Shown here one piece after another: positions 24,901 through 37,600 of a DNA stretch of 64,000 nucleotides. The stretch is from contig JAJFZO010000230.1 of NCBI GenBank assembly GCA_021397835.1, forward strand, positions 4,768,001-4,832,000, in the 5' to 3' direction. The position numbers were made by a program, and so were the translations under genes. The notes beneath the pieces were generated by a model. It was not told where the DNA came from and did not search any database. It saw only the letters and a program-made list of their open reading frames with translations. How positions within the stretch are numbered: position 1 is the stretch's first letter; every line of letters begins with the position of its first letter. Source of the stretch: Moringa oleifera. Its lineage: Eukaryota > Streptophyta > Magnoliopsida > Brassicales > Moringaceae.

Positions 24901-26108
24901 CAGTAAGCCTCACATTGTGATACATTGTGATATTCCCACCAAGGCATGATCTTCAAATTCCTTTCAAACATACTAAGTTGCACTTCACACATAGAATCTT
25001 CTTTTTCATTCGTGAATAACAATCAAATGATTCAAATGACGATTTACCTATACACATGTGACTGCGGAGCTATAGAGACAATAGAAGATTTAAATTTAAG
25101 AGTCATATCAACTAATTCATTGCTTTACATTCGAAATAAAACATTCAAACAAATGGTAAGCAAAAAGTGAAGTCACAATGGGAGTCTTCCAGCATACCTA
25201 GACAGGCTATCAAATATCTCTCAAAGCAGTACATTGCAAAAGCCTCATAACAGTCGCGGATTATTTCGCAGTTGAATGCAGCATCTGAATTTAACAGTGA
25301 TAAAAACTGCCCCACAGAATATTGAAAATCCAGAGAATCATTAGAAGGCCAACAAGCATAATTTCTGAAAACTCGCATGCAAAGGGTGTAAAAACATACT
25401 CCCACCATTAAACTAAAGAAGAAAAAGTAAATAAAAATGGAGGAAAAATTTTAACAAAATGAAAAAGAAAAAGAGTCAACATACAAATGTTGTGGATTAC
25501 TATAAGGAAGGTAGTAAAAAATTCGGCACTCACATATAACGCAAGCTTCCATTATATGATAGTATGAAGGGCAAAAAGATAAAATGTAACAAAATTGGCC
25601 ACTTCTGACTTCTATTTACAAGATACAATAAAGGGCCTCAAGAAGGTAAGAACTACCATACCGATTCCAGTGCATAAACAGGAACCATCAAAATGAGTCC
25701 GATCAGAAACTTTTGCTCCTGAAATTAAACAGAAAACTCTTAAGCGTCAAAGTGTTGAGGCTCATATAATTGACTTAAATAGATAATACTAAACTTCTAT
25801 AGACAGAGCACATAAGTCCTACAAGCGAAGGACAGATATACATATGTATGTATATGGAAAGGACCAAAAATTAGAGGAAGATTAGAATGAACCTCTGGCT
25901 GATTATAAGCAGCTAAATGCTCGAAGATAAGATACATGGAAAGAAGAAGAGCTACGAATACAAATATGCTAGAACTGAAGATTGGCCAGCTGAAGGTTAT
26001 AGCTGATTCAGCACCCAGGGCAGGCAACCACATCTTCCCTGATCTACTTGACGACTCAGCCACCAAGAGAAGAAAAATTACAGAGTAAAAAGTGCCTCTC
26101 CATCCCAT
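21957..26108 (-). CDS. LAZ1H1: LAZ1 homolog 1, TMEM184/OST-alpha family seven-helix membrane protein
   Basis: Eight coding exons on the minus strand: 26108-25893, 25718-25662, 25306-25198, 24444-24260, 24163-24075, 23866-23611, 22713-22471 and 22253-21957. They give 483 aa, the usual family length. The protein starts MGWRGTFYSVIFLLLVAESS. Hydrophobic spans include FSSSIFVFVALLLSMYLIFE, FLIGLILMVPVYALESFLSL and SIVFLTWWQGVIIAFLFSLG. Family signatures are CYEAFAMYCFERYLIACLGG, WRYGYPYLAVVLNFSQSWAL and MADYASLDAPPDPEEVQD. The basic tail ends SSLWRKKGR. In Arabidopsis, LAZ1 proteins sit at the vacuolar membrane and affect cell death and brassinosteroid signalling; transport activity is inferred from animal OST-alpha. 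The first in-frame ATG at 26108 fits homologs. A leader intron probably lies upstream. Confidence 0.95.
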
Positions 26109-28480
26109 TAACCACAGCCAAATAACAGACCCAATCAATTTGTCAACTGACAGAAAGTAACTGATCAAATGTGCTTCATTTAAGGCTATTTAACGACCAC
26201 GGATTACATAATAGATCGGAATGCTCTTATTATCTTCTTTCTTCAGTAATTCGACGAATTCCACAGAAAGATCCCTCTTCCCTCAATTACAATATTGCAG
26301 AAACCTTTACTTCACTACCACAATGATGCCTTGAGACACAACCCTAGATTCTTTCTCAATGTGGGAGTACTGTTTGCTGTGAAGTCAGAATCTTCAATGG
26401 GATGAGGATGCCTGCAATAAAGATAACATTAACTAAACAAATAATATGACAAGAACCACCATCAAAGATAAGAATCTAGGATTTATCTAGATTGAACTCA
26501 CGACTACTTAGTTACAACAGTTTTATTCTATGAAAAAATGGGAAACCATCAACTTATGAACCAGAATATAAGCATAAGAGATAAGGATCATAAACACTTA
26601 AGGACATATGTCTTGCACCTATATGACTCTTTTCCAACTCCTAAGAGAAGTGCATTGCAAATGTCAACAATCAAAACAAAATTCTTGATTGGGCAATACA
26701 AGCCTTCTTTTTGTTGAGTTGTTGACTTCGGGAACATGAGCACAACTCAAAAATAAGAAGCACTCAAGCCAGTACCACCAGAAAAAAAGAATAAAATAAA
26801 ATAGAAATTTGTTGCTTCAAATGCCAAATGCCAGTTAATTTTCAAAGAGCCTGAAAGCTCATTATGCATAAAAGTGAAATTTAAAGGATTTCACTTTAGT
26901 TGAACTAAATGCTCTACCAACGAGAAAAGCACATTCACTTGCCAGCAAATCCACCACAATCTCATTCTCAAGAGTTAATTTAGTCATGGAGCACATAACA
27001 GGTAAACTAAATGTAAGACTCAAAATACGACCTTAAATCTCAATTTACAAGGCCAAATCCACAAAGGCTCACGTAAATAAGAAAAAGCATGACTTTCTAG
27101 TATATTTAGGAAGCCAATAGTTTTTTTACATAAAAATTAAATAGATTTTCTAATGCATAATATGATGTAACATTTGATATTCTGATAAGGTCACTGTACA
27201 TGCCTCAAGAGTTTTAAGAAACTATTGTGGCTTATGTAAAATCTGATTGTAGACTAAAAACAATATTTGTTTTTCTCAGTCATGTTCATTGTACAGTGTG
27301 CTTCTTTCTTTCCAAATAGGAGTTTTTCCAATTTTCCAACGCATGCTTCTGTTTCACTGAGCACATGGCTTGCAAGTTATGCTTGGCAACTAAGTTCCAG
27401 AAGATTTCTAAAGAGGTCCATAAAAATGACAAGTAAATTCAATCTATGCACAACAAGAAACCTCATAACTATCCTACTAGTGCATCAGTTCAATTGTTCT
27501 TTAATGAAAACAAAGATTGTGAAATAACCCTGAAAATCTTCAACTGACTAGCTTAGTCAAAACTTTTCACATGATCATCTAAAAGGAACGGAGAATCTTA
27601 CAGCTTCATCAAAAAAAAAAAAAAAAATCTTCATTCTCAGTAAATACAGGCAAAATAGCAATGCTAATAGGGGGTGGGGTGGGTGGGGTGGGAGGGGAAG
27701 AAACTAAATAACCTGAAGAATAAAAAAGGTCAACATCCTGTTTGCACCAATAAAGTGAAAACATCATGGATATTAAATATTTATCACTCAAGATTTCTAT
27801 CACTTCTACTCAGCTAACTAAAGCATCCACTAAAAGTGACCTGACACACTTACTCCTCTACACTGAGTTATAATATGAGAATATAATCAACAAAATTAAC
27901 ATATAAAACTTAAAACCCGACACTTCGTTTCCTTCTCTTTCTTCGATTTTCTCACTAACCCAACAAAAGATCCATCCTATTTTTCAAAGACGAATAACCA
28001 ATGACTCCCAACCAAATCGGTAATTGCTATCCAATTAAACAAAACACATTAGCAAAGTAGCCAGCAATTCCAGAATCAAATAGGTAAACACGAAACCCTA
28101 GATCATCAATGCCACAGAAACATTATAAACCTACATAATAATAATTAGTATTATTACGATCACGATAAATTGAACACAAAAGAAAACATAAAGCCAGGAG
28201 AGGGAGAAATCATCATCAATGAAACGGAAAATATCTTTAGAGCTGGAACCTGTTTGAGAAATCTTCCTAAGAAAATGGAGCCGTGTGATGATTTTCGGTA
28301 AAAAATAAAAATAATATGGAAAAAAATAAAAATGATATGTTATTTTCCTTTTCTTTGGATGAAAGAAAGTAAACTGATTTTGCTTCGGCGGTTGGCACAA
28401 GACCAGTAGAGGGGATTTTTTGGGGACTTGTAAAAGGGAAACTACTCTCACGGTCACAGAGGAACACTTGAATCACAGCT
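26109..28480 (-). promoter_or_regulatory. Inferred 5' leader and leader intron of LAZ1H1
   Basis: A good acceptor (TTTATTGCAG before GCATCCTCATCC) ends at about 26414, so a leader exon probably runs about 26413-26109. A matching donor (CAAACAG/GTTCCAG) lies near 28254, with transcription starting near 28480. The leader exon contains a start-stop ATG-TAA (26209-26204) and a four-codon uORF, MKHI-stop (26179-26165). The intron carries a poly-A stretch and a G-rich patch near 27668-27700 but no coding signal. The exon model is inference from splice motifs. Confidence 0.5.
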
Positions 28481-28659
28481 GAAATACTAGCCGTCGATAT
28501 TTTCCAAAACTGTGTTTCCTGCTGAGGTGTCGAGCCATTACCGAGCCGTGATTATGATGCTTCTGACCAGCTGGTGTTAGACGGTGCCGTGGAAATCTCG
28601 ACTTTTGTTTAACGATTGAATGAGATAGAGAAAACTCGAGTCCGCGACGCGAGCATGTA

Positions 28660-28774
28660 CACGTGTCATAAAGTAAACGTCATGGGTTCCACGTCAGTAA
28701 TGGACCAGTAGATGAATGTCCATTTGACTCCCTGTTGAGATCCAGTGATCCACCGGGCAATCCACCAGCACGTG
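28660..28774. promoter_or_regulatory. Cluster of ACGT-core elements upstream of LAZ1H1
   Basis: Within 115 bases lie CACGTG (28660-28665, extended ACACGTGTC), CCACGTCA (28689-28696) and GCACGTGA (CACGTG at 28769-28774). These are G-box/ABRE-type sites for bZIP or bHLH factors, about 180-300 bases upstream of the inferred LAZ1H1 start. Such clusters often mark abscisic-acid-responsive promoters. Confidence 0.5.
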
Positions 28775-28799
28775 AATTGATCAAGAACCGGGTCACTAT

Positions 28800-31040
28800 A
28801 TAATATACATATATATATATAACAATTTTTTTAATATTAATATTTTAAATATATGATGATATATTTTATAATTTTAAATTTTAAATATATATTAATATTT
28901 TTATCAATAATTTTTTAATTTTTGATTTAATAATATTTATTTGAAAATTCAATTTTTAAATTTATATTTAAAGATATTCATATATAAAAATATAATTTAA
29001 AATTTTAATTTAATGATAATTTATTTTAAAAATTTAAAATCTAACATGATGGAATTTTTATTTTTAAAAATTTTGAAAATTATTAATATAAAAAATATTG
29101 ATTATCTAATTCAAAATTTTGAATTTCACATTTATATTAATTAATTATTTTGATCAAAATAGTTTTAATTTAAATTTTATGATAAATTTATTATTGAAAT
29201 TATAAATTTTAAATTAATAAAAATTGATAATTCAAATTTTAAAATTAAAAATAAGTCTCAATCCAAAACATGGGTAGTTTCAATAAAAACCAACTTTTCT
29301 TTAAAAAAAATATGATATTTTATTTTAAACTAATTAATAATTATTATTAAAATACAGTTTGTTTATAAGGAGCCACTATTTACACAAGGAGTCAAATTCA
29401 ATGTAGCTGATTGCAACCAATATGAGTCTCACTTTTTTCTGTTAAAACTCCCAATTAAAAATTAACAACAGAATATGTATTTTTTTTTTTAATGACAAGC
29501 TGCAGAATAAAAGAAAGGTAGAGTTATCTGGTAACTTCAAATTCAGGAAAAAGACAAGATTTAGAAATATAGACAGAGATTAATTTATAATTAGTATTAT
29601 AGTTTGCGTGTCACCTCCTATTTATGCATACTTTCTAACTTACTATGAGGGCATCTTCACCTTATCAACTGCCTGATTAATACCTTCCAACCACATCGTC
29701 CTTTTTATTAATTTATAATTAATTTGTTGTTATTAGGCATGCATGTCACCTTCTGTTTTCTTTTATTTTCTTTTTCCTTTTTTCCTTTCATATAATTATG
29801 CAAAACGTGTATTTATTAGTCTTACTGCTATGAATCTTTCAAATAATTAAGCCTATAGAGGATGTGATTAGTCATTTTTGTTGCATAAGAAGTCAAAATC
29901 ATTGAAACATTATTCACGCCTAAAACTGTTAATGAATCAAACTTTTTTGTCATCAATTTGATTTATTTTGTAATATATTTTTAGTTTTATTAAAATTCAT
30001 TATATAAATAAACTATTAAGTTTCACATTTGAGTTGATATTTTTATTTTATATATTAAAAATAAATTAAAATAAATAAAATGAAAGCAACATTTTTTATT
30101 TGTCATCAAACCTTTTTATTTTTAAGAAATGATAAACTTAATTTTAATCTATTAATTTATAGTAAATTAAATCTTATAAAAAATTTAAAAATTAAAGATA
30201 CTTATTATATAATAAATTTTGATTTTGAAAATTTTTACATATATCAATTTTTTTAATTTTTTGTCATAAAAAGTTTCATAAATTTTCAAATGTGGAAAGA
30301 TATATATATATTTAATTAAAAATTTTAAAAATTCCTAAAAATTGATTTTACAATGAAAATTACTCAAATTTAAACAATAGATCCGAAATAGAATAAAAAA
30401 TTTATTTAAGTTATTTTTGAGGCATTTTAATTTTTAAAAATATTTTTAATTTTTTATAATCATCCGAATTAAAATTCAAGTTAACTCAATTTAGTAAATT
30501 AAAATTCAGTTAACATATTTTTAAATATAAAAATATGATTAATAATAGATAAATATTAAAGTGTTATATAATTTTTATTTAAATAAATAATATAATTATC
30601 ATACATGTATTAATTAAAAACATATAAATTTTACATAATAACTAATTAATTAAGGACAAAAATCTAAGTCAATTTATTCAATTTAAATTTTAAATTGGGT
30701 TGTAAAATACTATAACGAGTTCATGTTTGTTGAAACTCATGGAAGTTCAACTTCAAGAAATTGAGATGAGATAATAACACTTCATATTAGGTGAGTTAGT
30801 GATTAGCAATCTTCAGTTTCTATAGTTTAATTGTCTCCAGGAAGACCAAGTAAAGAAGAGAGACGAGAGAATGATTTACAAATTACAAAGCTTCTGTAGC
30901 ATGAAAATGCTATAATACATACATTTTCTAAAATGAAGCAAATATTATTTTCATAATGGATGATTAATTAATGCCTAATTTGGGTTTAATAATTTCTAGC
31001 TGACTTTACTCCCAAAAGCGTCTAGCTTACTCATACGTAC
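28800..31040. other. AT-rich intergenic spacer
   Basis: The LAZ1H1 and DUF506 genes are divergent across this 2.2-kb AT-rich spacer. TA dinucleotide runs occur near 28800 and 30300. No coding signal or transposon was recognised. Confidence 0.55.
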
Positions 31041-31044
31041 ACTG

Positions 31045-31056
31045 TATATATAAATA
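31045..31056 (+). promoter_or_regulatory. TATA box of the DUF506 gene
   Basis: TATATATAAATA lies 35-46 bases upstream of the ATG at 31091. The leader would be very short, so transcription may start a few bases before the ATG. Confidence 0.55.
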
Positions 31057-31090
31057 CATATTCAACAGCACTACAGGAGGGGAAGCGGTG

Positions 31091-32160
31091 ATGGGAAGCA
31101 TAGGAGAGGAAGAACTTGTTCAAATGGTGACAGACTACATTGAATCATCTGAATCATCGACAACCATTTCAGTCATCAATTCTACAAACCCCAGCTCTTG
31201 CAGTCATCAAGCCACACAGCTCTCCTTGAAGGTCTGCTAGCTCTTTCCAGCTCCAAATTAATTTCTTCTTATGCTTCTCTATTTTCCTTTATCTGTCTCT
31301 TTTTTCTTCTGGGTTTTGATTAGATGGCCTTTTTTGTTATCTGCGTCTGATTCTCGTAGTTAACCTAGCTGATATGTATAGAATTTCCATGCGCAGGAGG
31401 TTCTAGGGAAGTATACAGATGATGAATCCGAGATCCTTGAGAAGATATTGACATATATTGAGAGGAAAAGAGCTATGGGGTGTGAAGAAGACAATGATCA
31501 TAAAAGGTCGGTGTTGATGAAGCTGAAAACGGATGGATACGAAGCTTCTCTCTGCAAGACTTCATGGGTTTCCTCTTTCACTCATCGGAAAGGTTTTCTC
31601 TTTTCTCTCTCTTCTTTTCATTTGATTCTAAAATGGTTGAATTCTTCCATTTCTTTTTGCAATTTTCGTGAAGACCCATCACTGAACTTTGACTTCTACA
31701 ATGATTTGGGCTTCAAGTCTTCCAATTTGCAGGCGACTACGAATACATCGACGTGATGATAGTGGGAAAACACGGCGGTAAAGCAACAAGACTGATAGTG
31801 GACATGGACTTCAGGTCCCAGTTTGAGGTGGCGAGACCTACAAAACCCTACAAGGAGCTCATAGACAGTCTTCCACTGATCTTCGTGGGCACCGAAGAGA
31901 AGCTGAGCAAGGTCATCTCTCTGGTTTGTTCGGCTGCTAAACGATCACTTGAAGAGAATGGCCTCCACATCCCTCCATGGAGAAAGTTCAGTTACATGCA
32001 ATCAAAATGGCTCTCCAAGAACTGCAAGAAACTCAGCAACCTTGATTTGGGGATCGATAGAAGTGAAGAACAAAGCAGTAGTGCATGCTGTGCTTCCATT
32101 TTTAGCAGAGGAGTAGCCCCTTTCATTAGGCCGAGAGACATATTCAGAGACTGCAAGTGA
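31091..32160 (+). CDS. DUF506 family protein (PDDEXK-like)
   Basis: Three exons, 31091-31231, 31397-31592 and 31733-32160, joined by GT-AG introns of phases 0 and 1, give 254 aa. The protein starts MGSIGEEELVQMVTDYIESS, with an acidic and serine-rich N-terminus. The conserved core follows: KTDGYEASLCKTSWVSSF, then GDYEYIDVMIV, RLIVDMDFRSQFEVARPTKP and YKELIDSLPLIFVGTEEKL, then LHIPPWRKFSYMQSKWLS. The acidic residues in YEYIDV and VDMDFRSQFE sit where this PF04720 family has its PDDEXK-nuclease-like fold; nuclease activity is not shown. In Arabidopsis some members repress root-hair growth. The ATG is the first after a TATA box. From memory, DUF506 genes also neighbour VPS45 in Arabidopsis. Confidence 0.92.
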
Positions 32161-34672
32161 GTTCACGTCTTTTCCAAGCCTTTTTTTTTTTTTGGGTGGA
32201 GATGGCTGATTACTGTCTTTGCTGCAAGAAGATGAATGGAGCTCTTTGGTTTTTTGAATTTAGGGTTCTTTTTTTCTTCAAAAAATCTTTTTGTTGGGTC
32301 AGATTTGCTGAAGAAGATCTTAATGTTATTTGCAGCTGTAATGTACATCTTTGCTTATACCCTTTGTGATCTATGAAATGAAATTTGTTGCAGTTTTTCT
32401 GTGAAAAATGTTAAAATTATGTATTGGAGTATTATTATTTATTTAATATAAGAATTTATTTATAAATACTATCTTTTATTGACATCTAGAAAATCATTTA
32501 ATCATTACAATTTTAGTGAATTATTTGTTAACATTGGAACAAGTTTTGTTAAATGTAAAAATCTATAAATTATAATTAGAATAATACAAAGAAGAATTGT
32601 TTTTACATTATTTTAGTGCTTAACATGAGACCTAGGAGGAAGATTAAGGAAGCATGGCATCGGTTTTACAGATTTTCTGGGCTTATCCTCAATAGAGAAG
32701 CATTATTGTAATTATCTCTTAATACTTTCATTAACTTATGTTATAGTTTTACAAGAAGAAACTAACATGTTGTAAAGGAAAAATTCTAATATAACTTCTT
32801 TTGTTCTTTTGCTGCTTTTTTCTAACAATCCAAGCGGTAGACTTCTTTGATTGCGCCAATTAGGTTAGTGATAACTTTTTCCTTAAGTAATGATATATGG
32901 CTTGCATTTTATGACTAACTTGTAAGTACTAGCAATATATGAAAGGAGGAAATTTTTTTATTGATTTGAGTAGTTCAATTTGTAAAATATATAAATATAA
33001 TAATTTAATTAATTGTATTAGTTAATAATTTTATAATTTTATATTTTTATTATAAAGTTAAAAAATTATTTTAAAAATTTTATATAAAAAATTAAAGGCA
33101 AACTCAAATAATAAAATTTTTATCCTACACCAAGATGGGTAAATTAATGTGGATTTATGGACATATACAATAAGTCATTTCCTTCCAAGGGATGGCCTAA
33201 TCACTTGCTAAAAAGTCTCTCCTTATGCCCTTTCTTCGCGGCATCTGGCATTGACAGATATATGGTAAGTTGGATTCGTATGAGTGCAAAAGCATAAAAA
33301 ACATAATTCTGTAATTGAAGAAAAAGAATACTTAAAAGAGTGAAACACAAAACACATAAAGGCTAAATAAGTGGGCCAACAAAAAGACTCTGGAAGCAAA
33401 ACAAATGAGCAAACAGGCCGACAGCTCTCCCTAAGCTGTTCCTCATGTTGGTTAATTTGGCGGTTGTCAGCTTGTTGTTTAAGTGAATGACTCACCTTGG
33501 GATAGTGGAAGATCCTGCCGTAAACACCCGGACAGATTATGTTATGTCATCACATTAAAGTTCATCATAGCACTTACCACCGCCTGCCTCACTCACTTCC
33601 TCTTTTACGTTCTCCTAAGTGAAGGACCTAATCTGTCCAGTTCCTAGATTTAAGATTTGACCATGAATGGGTGGTTTTTTTCTTCTTCTGTACTCTTCAG
33701 TTCAGTACTAAATGTGGGATTCTCTGCTCCCTGTGATCAGACAGGTGCTTTAGGGTTTTAATCATTTACAACCATAGAGACGCTCTCAAATCTACACGGG
33801 ATTCTTTTCCAATCAGACTTTCTTTACCTATCTGATTTTAGGCTGAGCGCAGTAATTTCGACCTGCCATCAATACTAGGTTGCCTACGATCCCTCCCCTG
33901 TTGCCTCTCTTCTCCCAAGATATATGATAATCTAGACGAAGAAAACTTCATAATACTACATGTAAACTGCCATAAAAAGATTTTCTCAAGTAAGAAATAA
34001 TGCATTCACACTATTTGGTTTTCGTATTTCTATCTGCCCTGCCAGTCTTGGACAGGATGATATAATCTCTATTATAAAGGGAAACTTTGTCTGCATTCAC
34101 ATATCAAGTTAATGTGGCAGAGTTTATATGGTACTGCTCTTACTTAAATAAAGAGAAATGTGATTACCAATATTAAAAAAGTAATCAACATCAAGGAAAG
34201 AGAGAACCTGGGAGAAGGTAAAACATCTCATACCTGTTAGCCTCCACACAATCATTGCAGCAAGAACTACATGAATGAATTTTCTCAGTGGAAAAGAAAA
34301 AGCAGACTTTTCTTGCACAAGACTACAACTCTTCCATTTTCCCAGAAACTGGTACAAAATATATTAAAGCTCTAACTTTCAATGAACAAACAATGGCACA
34401 GAATTGTACCTAGATTTTTCTATATGAAAATTGGGCAAAAGGGGATGGCCAATCCTCATATTCAGGCATTTATCAGGTTCTAGGCCTCCAATCCAAATCC
34501 ACTCCGCATTTCTGTGAAAGTTGATTAATATTGGTGGGGTCTTATGGAGCTTGTATGGCTGATTATGTAATTTTACCCCTTCATCAGTCAGCAGAACTAA
34601 AATCCTCGAAGGGATCATAAACACTTATTTACATAGCTCTTAATATTGCAATATTTGGCAGGATTCTGACTT
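32161..34672. other. Convergent 3' flanks of the DUF506 and VPS45 genes
   Basis: This is a 2.5-kb spacer between two convergent genes. Open frames on the minus strand (33223-33495, 34124-34357, 34379-34624) match nothing known and have no splice partners. The part near 34300-34670 should include the VPS45 3' untranslated region. Confidence 0.5.
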
Positions 34673-37600
34673 TCAAACCACACTGGTGCTGGTTCGTGCT
34701 ATCCTCTGAGCTTCTTCCAGGTCCTTGAGAAATCTGCTCCAAAATGTTAAAAACTTCAGCAGATGAGCATCTCATTTGAACTAAAATGACAGAATTTCAG
34801 CTCTAAATTAACTACATGCCTTCAACTTTCCACAACAATGTTACATCATCAAAGTTATTGGTGAATGCCTTCTAGCTTCTCAGACAAGATTTGAACAAGT
34901 GTTCATAAATACTGATAAACTGACATGAGAGTATAGGCTGAACTTTTAAGCCAAAAATCAACCATTCCACACCATATTTTAAACATAAAATTCAAATGTA
35001 AGATGCAAATGCTGCCTCAGGCATCTGCCTACCAGAAACAATTCAAGTAAAGCCTGGCCTAACCTGTGTGGTCATATAAGTTTCAATATACCAATACGTG
35101 CTTCCAATTTTATTACCCCATTTAAACCTGAGCACATCAAACAAATAAGCAAATTATGGTCCACAGATACCTCTTTGAATTCAGAATCACTGAACCACCA
35201 AGTATAAAACGAACTCCAGAATTGCTGGCATTTTGCAATGCAACACAACGTGACTCCTCATATGTCGTTCCACCAACAATGAAAATAACCACTTCCTGCA
35301 GCCTGTCAAAGATAAAAAGTTGCTCCTTTTACAAATAGTCCATCACCTCATATATTCATGACCTTCTATTTCAATAATCATCGCAAGAGAATCATAACAT
35401 CAAAGAGTTTGCTCCACAAAGAGGAACCTTTAATAATGATGTTAACCAGACACAACAAAAGGAAAGCAAAACAGCAACAAACTGATGGCAGTGCAAGAGA
35501 GGAAAACAGCTGAGGATAACCCTGGATCTACTTGTATGCAGGCATAAAAAAAGTAATCAAGCAGGTTCAACAAGTGCCTGAACCATTCAAATGAGCTAAC
35601 AATCACAAACAAAAACATCATACAAGTTTAAAGGCCATAAAAAAAAAATTCATCATACCAAGTCATCCCTTGTATACTTGCTCTTCACCATAATACTTGT
35701 GTATCTTTTTTTTTTTAAAAAAAGAAGGTTCTGATCACTTGTTAAATGTTATAAAGAACCAAAGAGTTAGATCATTAAAGGTTGGTCAAGATATAGGTTG
35801 AATATATTACACGTTACTAAGTTTTCATTTGGATTATATACAGTTCACGACCATGCCCAAAAGTTCTAAAATTGCTAATATGTATCCCTTTTGCCCTCAC
35901 TTCTTTTCAAGCTTGAAAACTATGTTTACTCATTCAAGGATATTTCTAAGACTTCAAATAAGTTGCAATGTACTGAAAATGTGATTTGTGGCACAAAGGG
36001 AAGCAAAATGTGACTTAGTCTCTAAGTTTATTTAATCATTTTTCTTTAAAGGCATTTTTATGTAAATACTTAATAGGGTTACTTTCCAGCAGCCGATTGC
36101 TACTCTTGATCTCCCAGCATCAACTTTAACAGATACAAACAATGGAAGATAATGTACAACAAGTCTAACTCGAAGATGAATTATTGAATTAAAAGGTTCC
36201 CCAAAATATAAAGCACAATGAGTCGACAGTTAGCTACAAGGGAAAGGTTTTATCCTAGCAACAAACCTGGCCTGCTGAAAGTGATTTCCAACGTATGGGT
36301 AGTCAACATCTCGTAAGCGCCCCTTGATTAAGTTTTCCATAGTTTGGAACAACAGAGGCTGGTGTTGAGTGTAAACATTCTCAACCCCCTACAAAGATGA
36401 CAAAGAAAGACCTATGAGCTTATAGAACCACATAACAGAAGAAAAATGTAATGTTCTTATAGACAAACCTTCAGTCCACGAGCCATGTTGCGTGCAATAT
36501 TTAGAAAATCTCGATTTCCATAAAGATCACCAGTTCGCTTATCAACACCTGCTTGCTTCAAAAGGAACTGGACAAGCTGTAGTTCCATAATGCCAACATG
36601 TTAAAACCAGTTAGGTTTCTCAACTAGTCATTTGAATGAACGTATCAGGTCTTAAAAAATGCAGTTTGATTGAACCACACGAAGAACGATAACATCTCCA
36701 ACCAAAGTGTACAAACAAAAGGGGAGCAGAAAATATTTTTCTTTCAATAAGATAAAGCAGCAAGTATTTCAAATTTAAAACACCAAAGACAATGTCTTAT
36801 AGAGGAACTTTCTGATTGCGTATGTACAATATACCAGGAGACAATTGAAAAAGGAGAAGCACAAAATCATCAATGATGATGACAACCTTTAATCCTGGAT
36901 GATAGGTAACACCATAAATGCAAACAAAGAGAAATATGTTCACAGCTACAACATGAAAGTACTACATGCCTGAGAAATAACATATAAAGCAAGTGATAAG
37001 GTATGCTAGTTTGATTGTTTACCCCCGGCTTGTACATGGGAGACCGAGAAGCCAGTTTGTTGAAGAGCTGCATCAATTGAACTGTGTTTTCCTTCTCATA
37101 CCGCAAAGCATACAACATGACCAAACGGAGACAGTCAATATCAGACACACTTTCATTATTCAAAAGATTGGTCACTGCCTGCAAAGAAGCAAATAATGAG
37201 ATGTCAAAGCTTAGCACTTGCACCACACCTTTTCTAAGAGATGTTCCAAAACTGTCTCCAAGATTTTACTTGATCACCCTCTCTGACTTGAGCTCTATTT
37301 ATATCACGAGATGTGGAAGATATAGTTTACATCCATTTTCAGACAGCTAAGATAAAGGGTAACACATAAAATAAATAAAATAATACAATTAGAGACTAAA
37401 AAAGTTCAGTAAAACCTCATAGCTAATTATTCATGAATCTGAGAGGCACCCTGAGGAGCCACATATATGTAATATAAATAAATATACTTTGTCTCTCATT
37501 TATAAAAAAAAAAGAAGAAGAAGAAGAAGAAGAAGAAGAAATTCTGTAAAACCATATCATGAATATAGAAAAACTAAAATCCATAAGATCATTGGTTAAT

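Noticed and set aside
37084..37350. Plus-strand 88-codon frame across VPS45 exon 9
   Set aside because: It is antisense to a well-supported VPS45 exon and has no relative I recognise.
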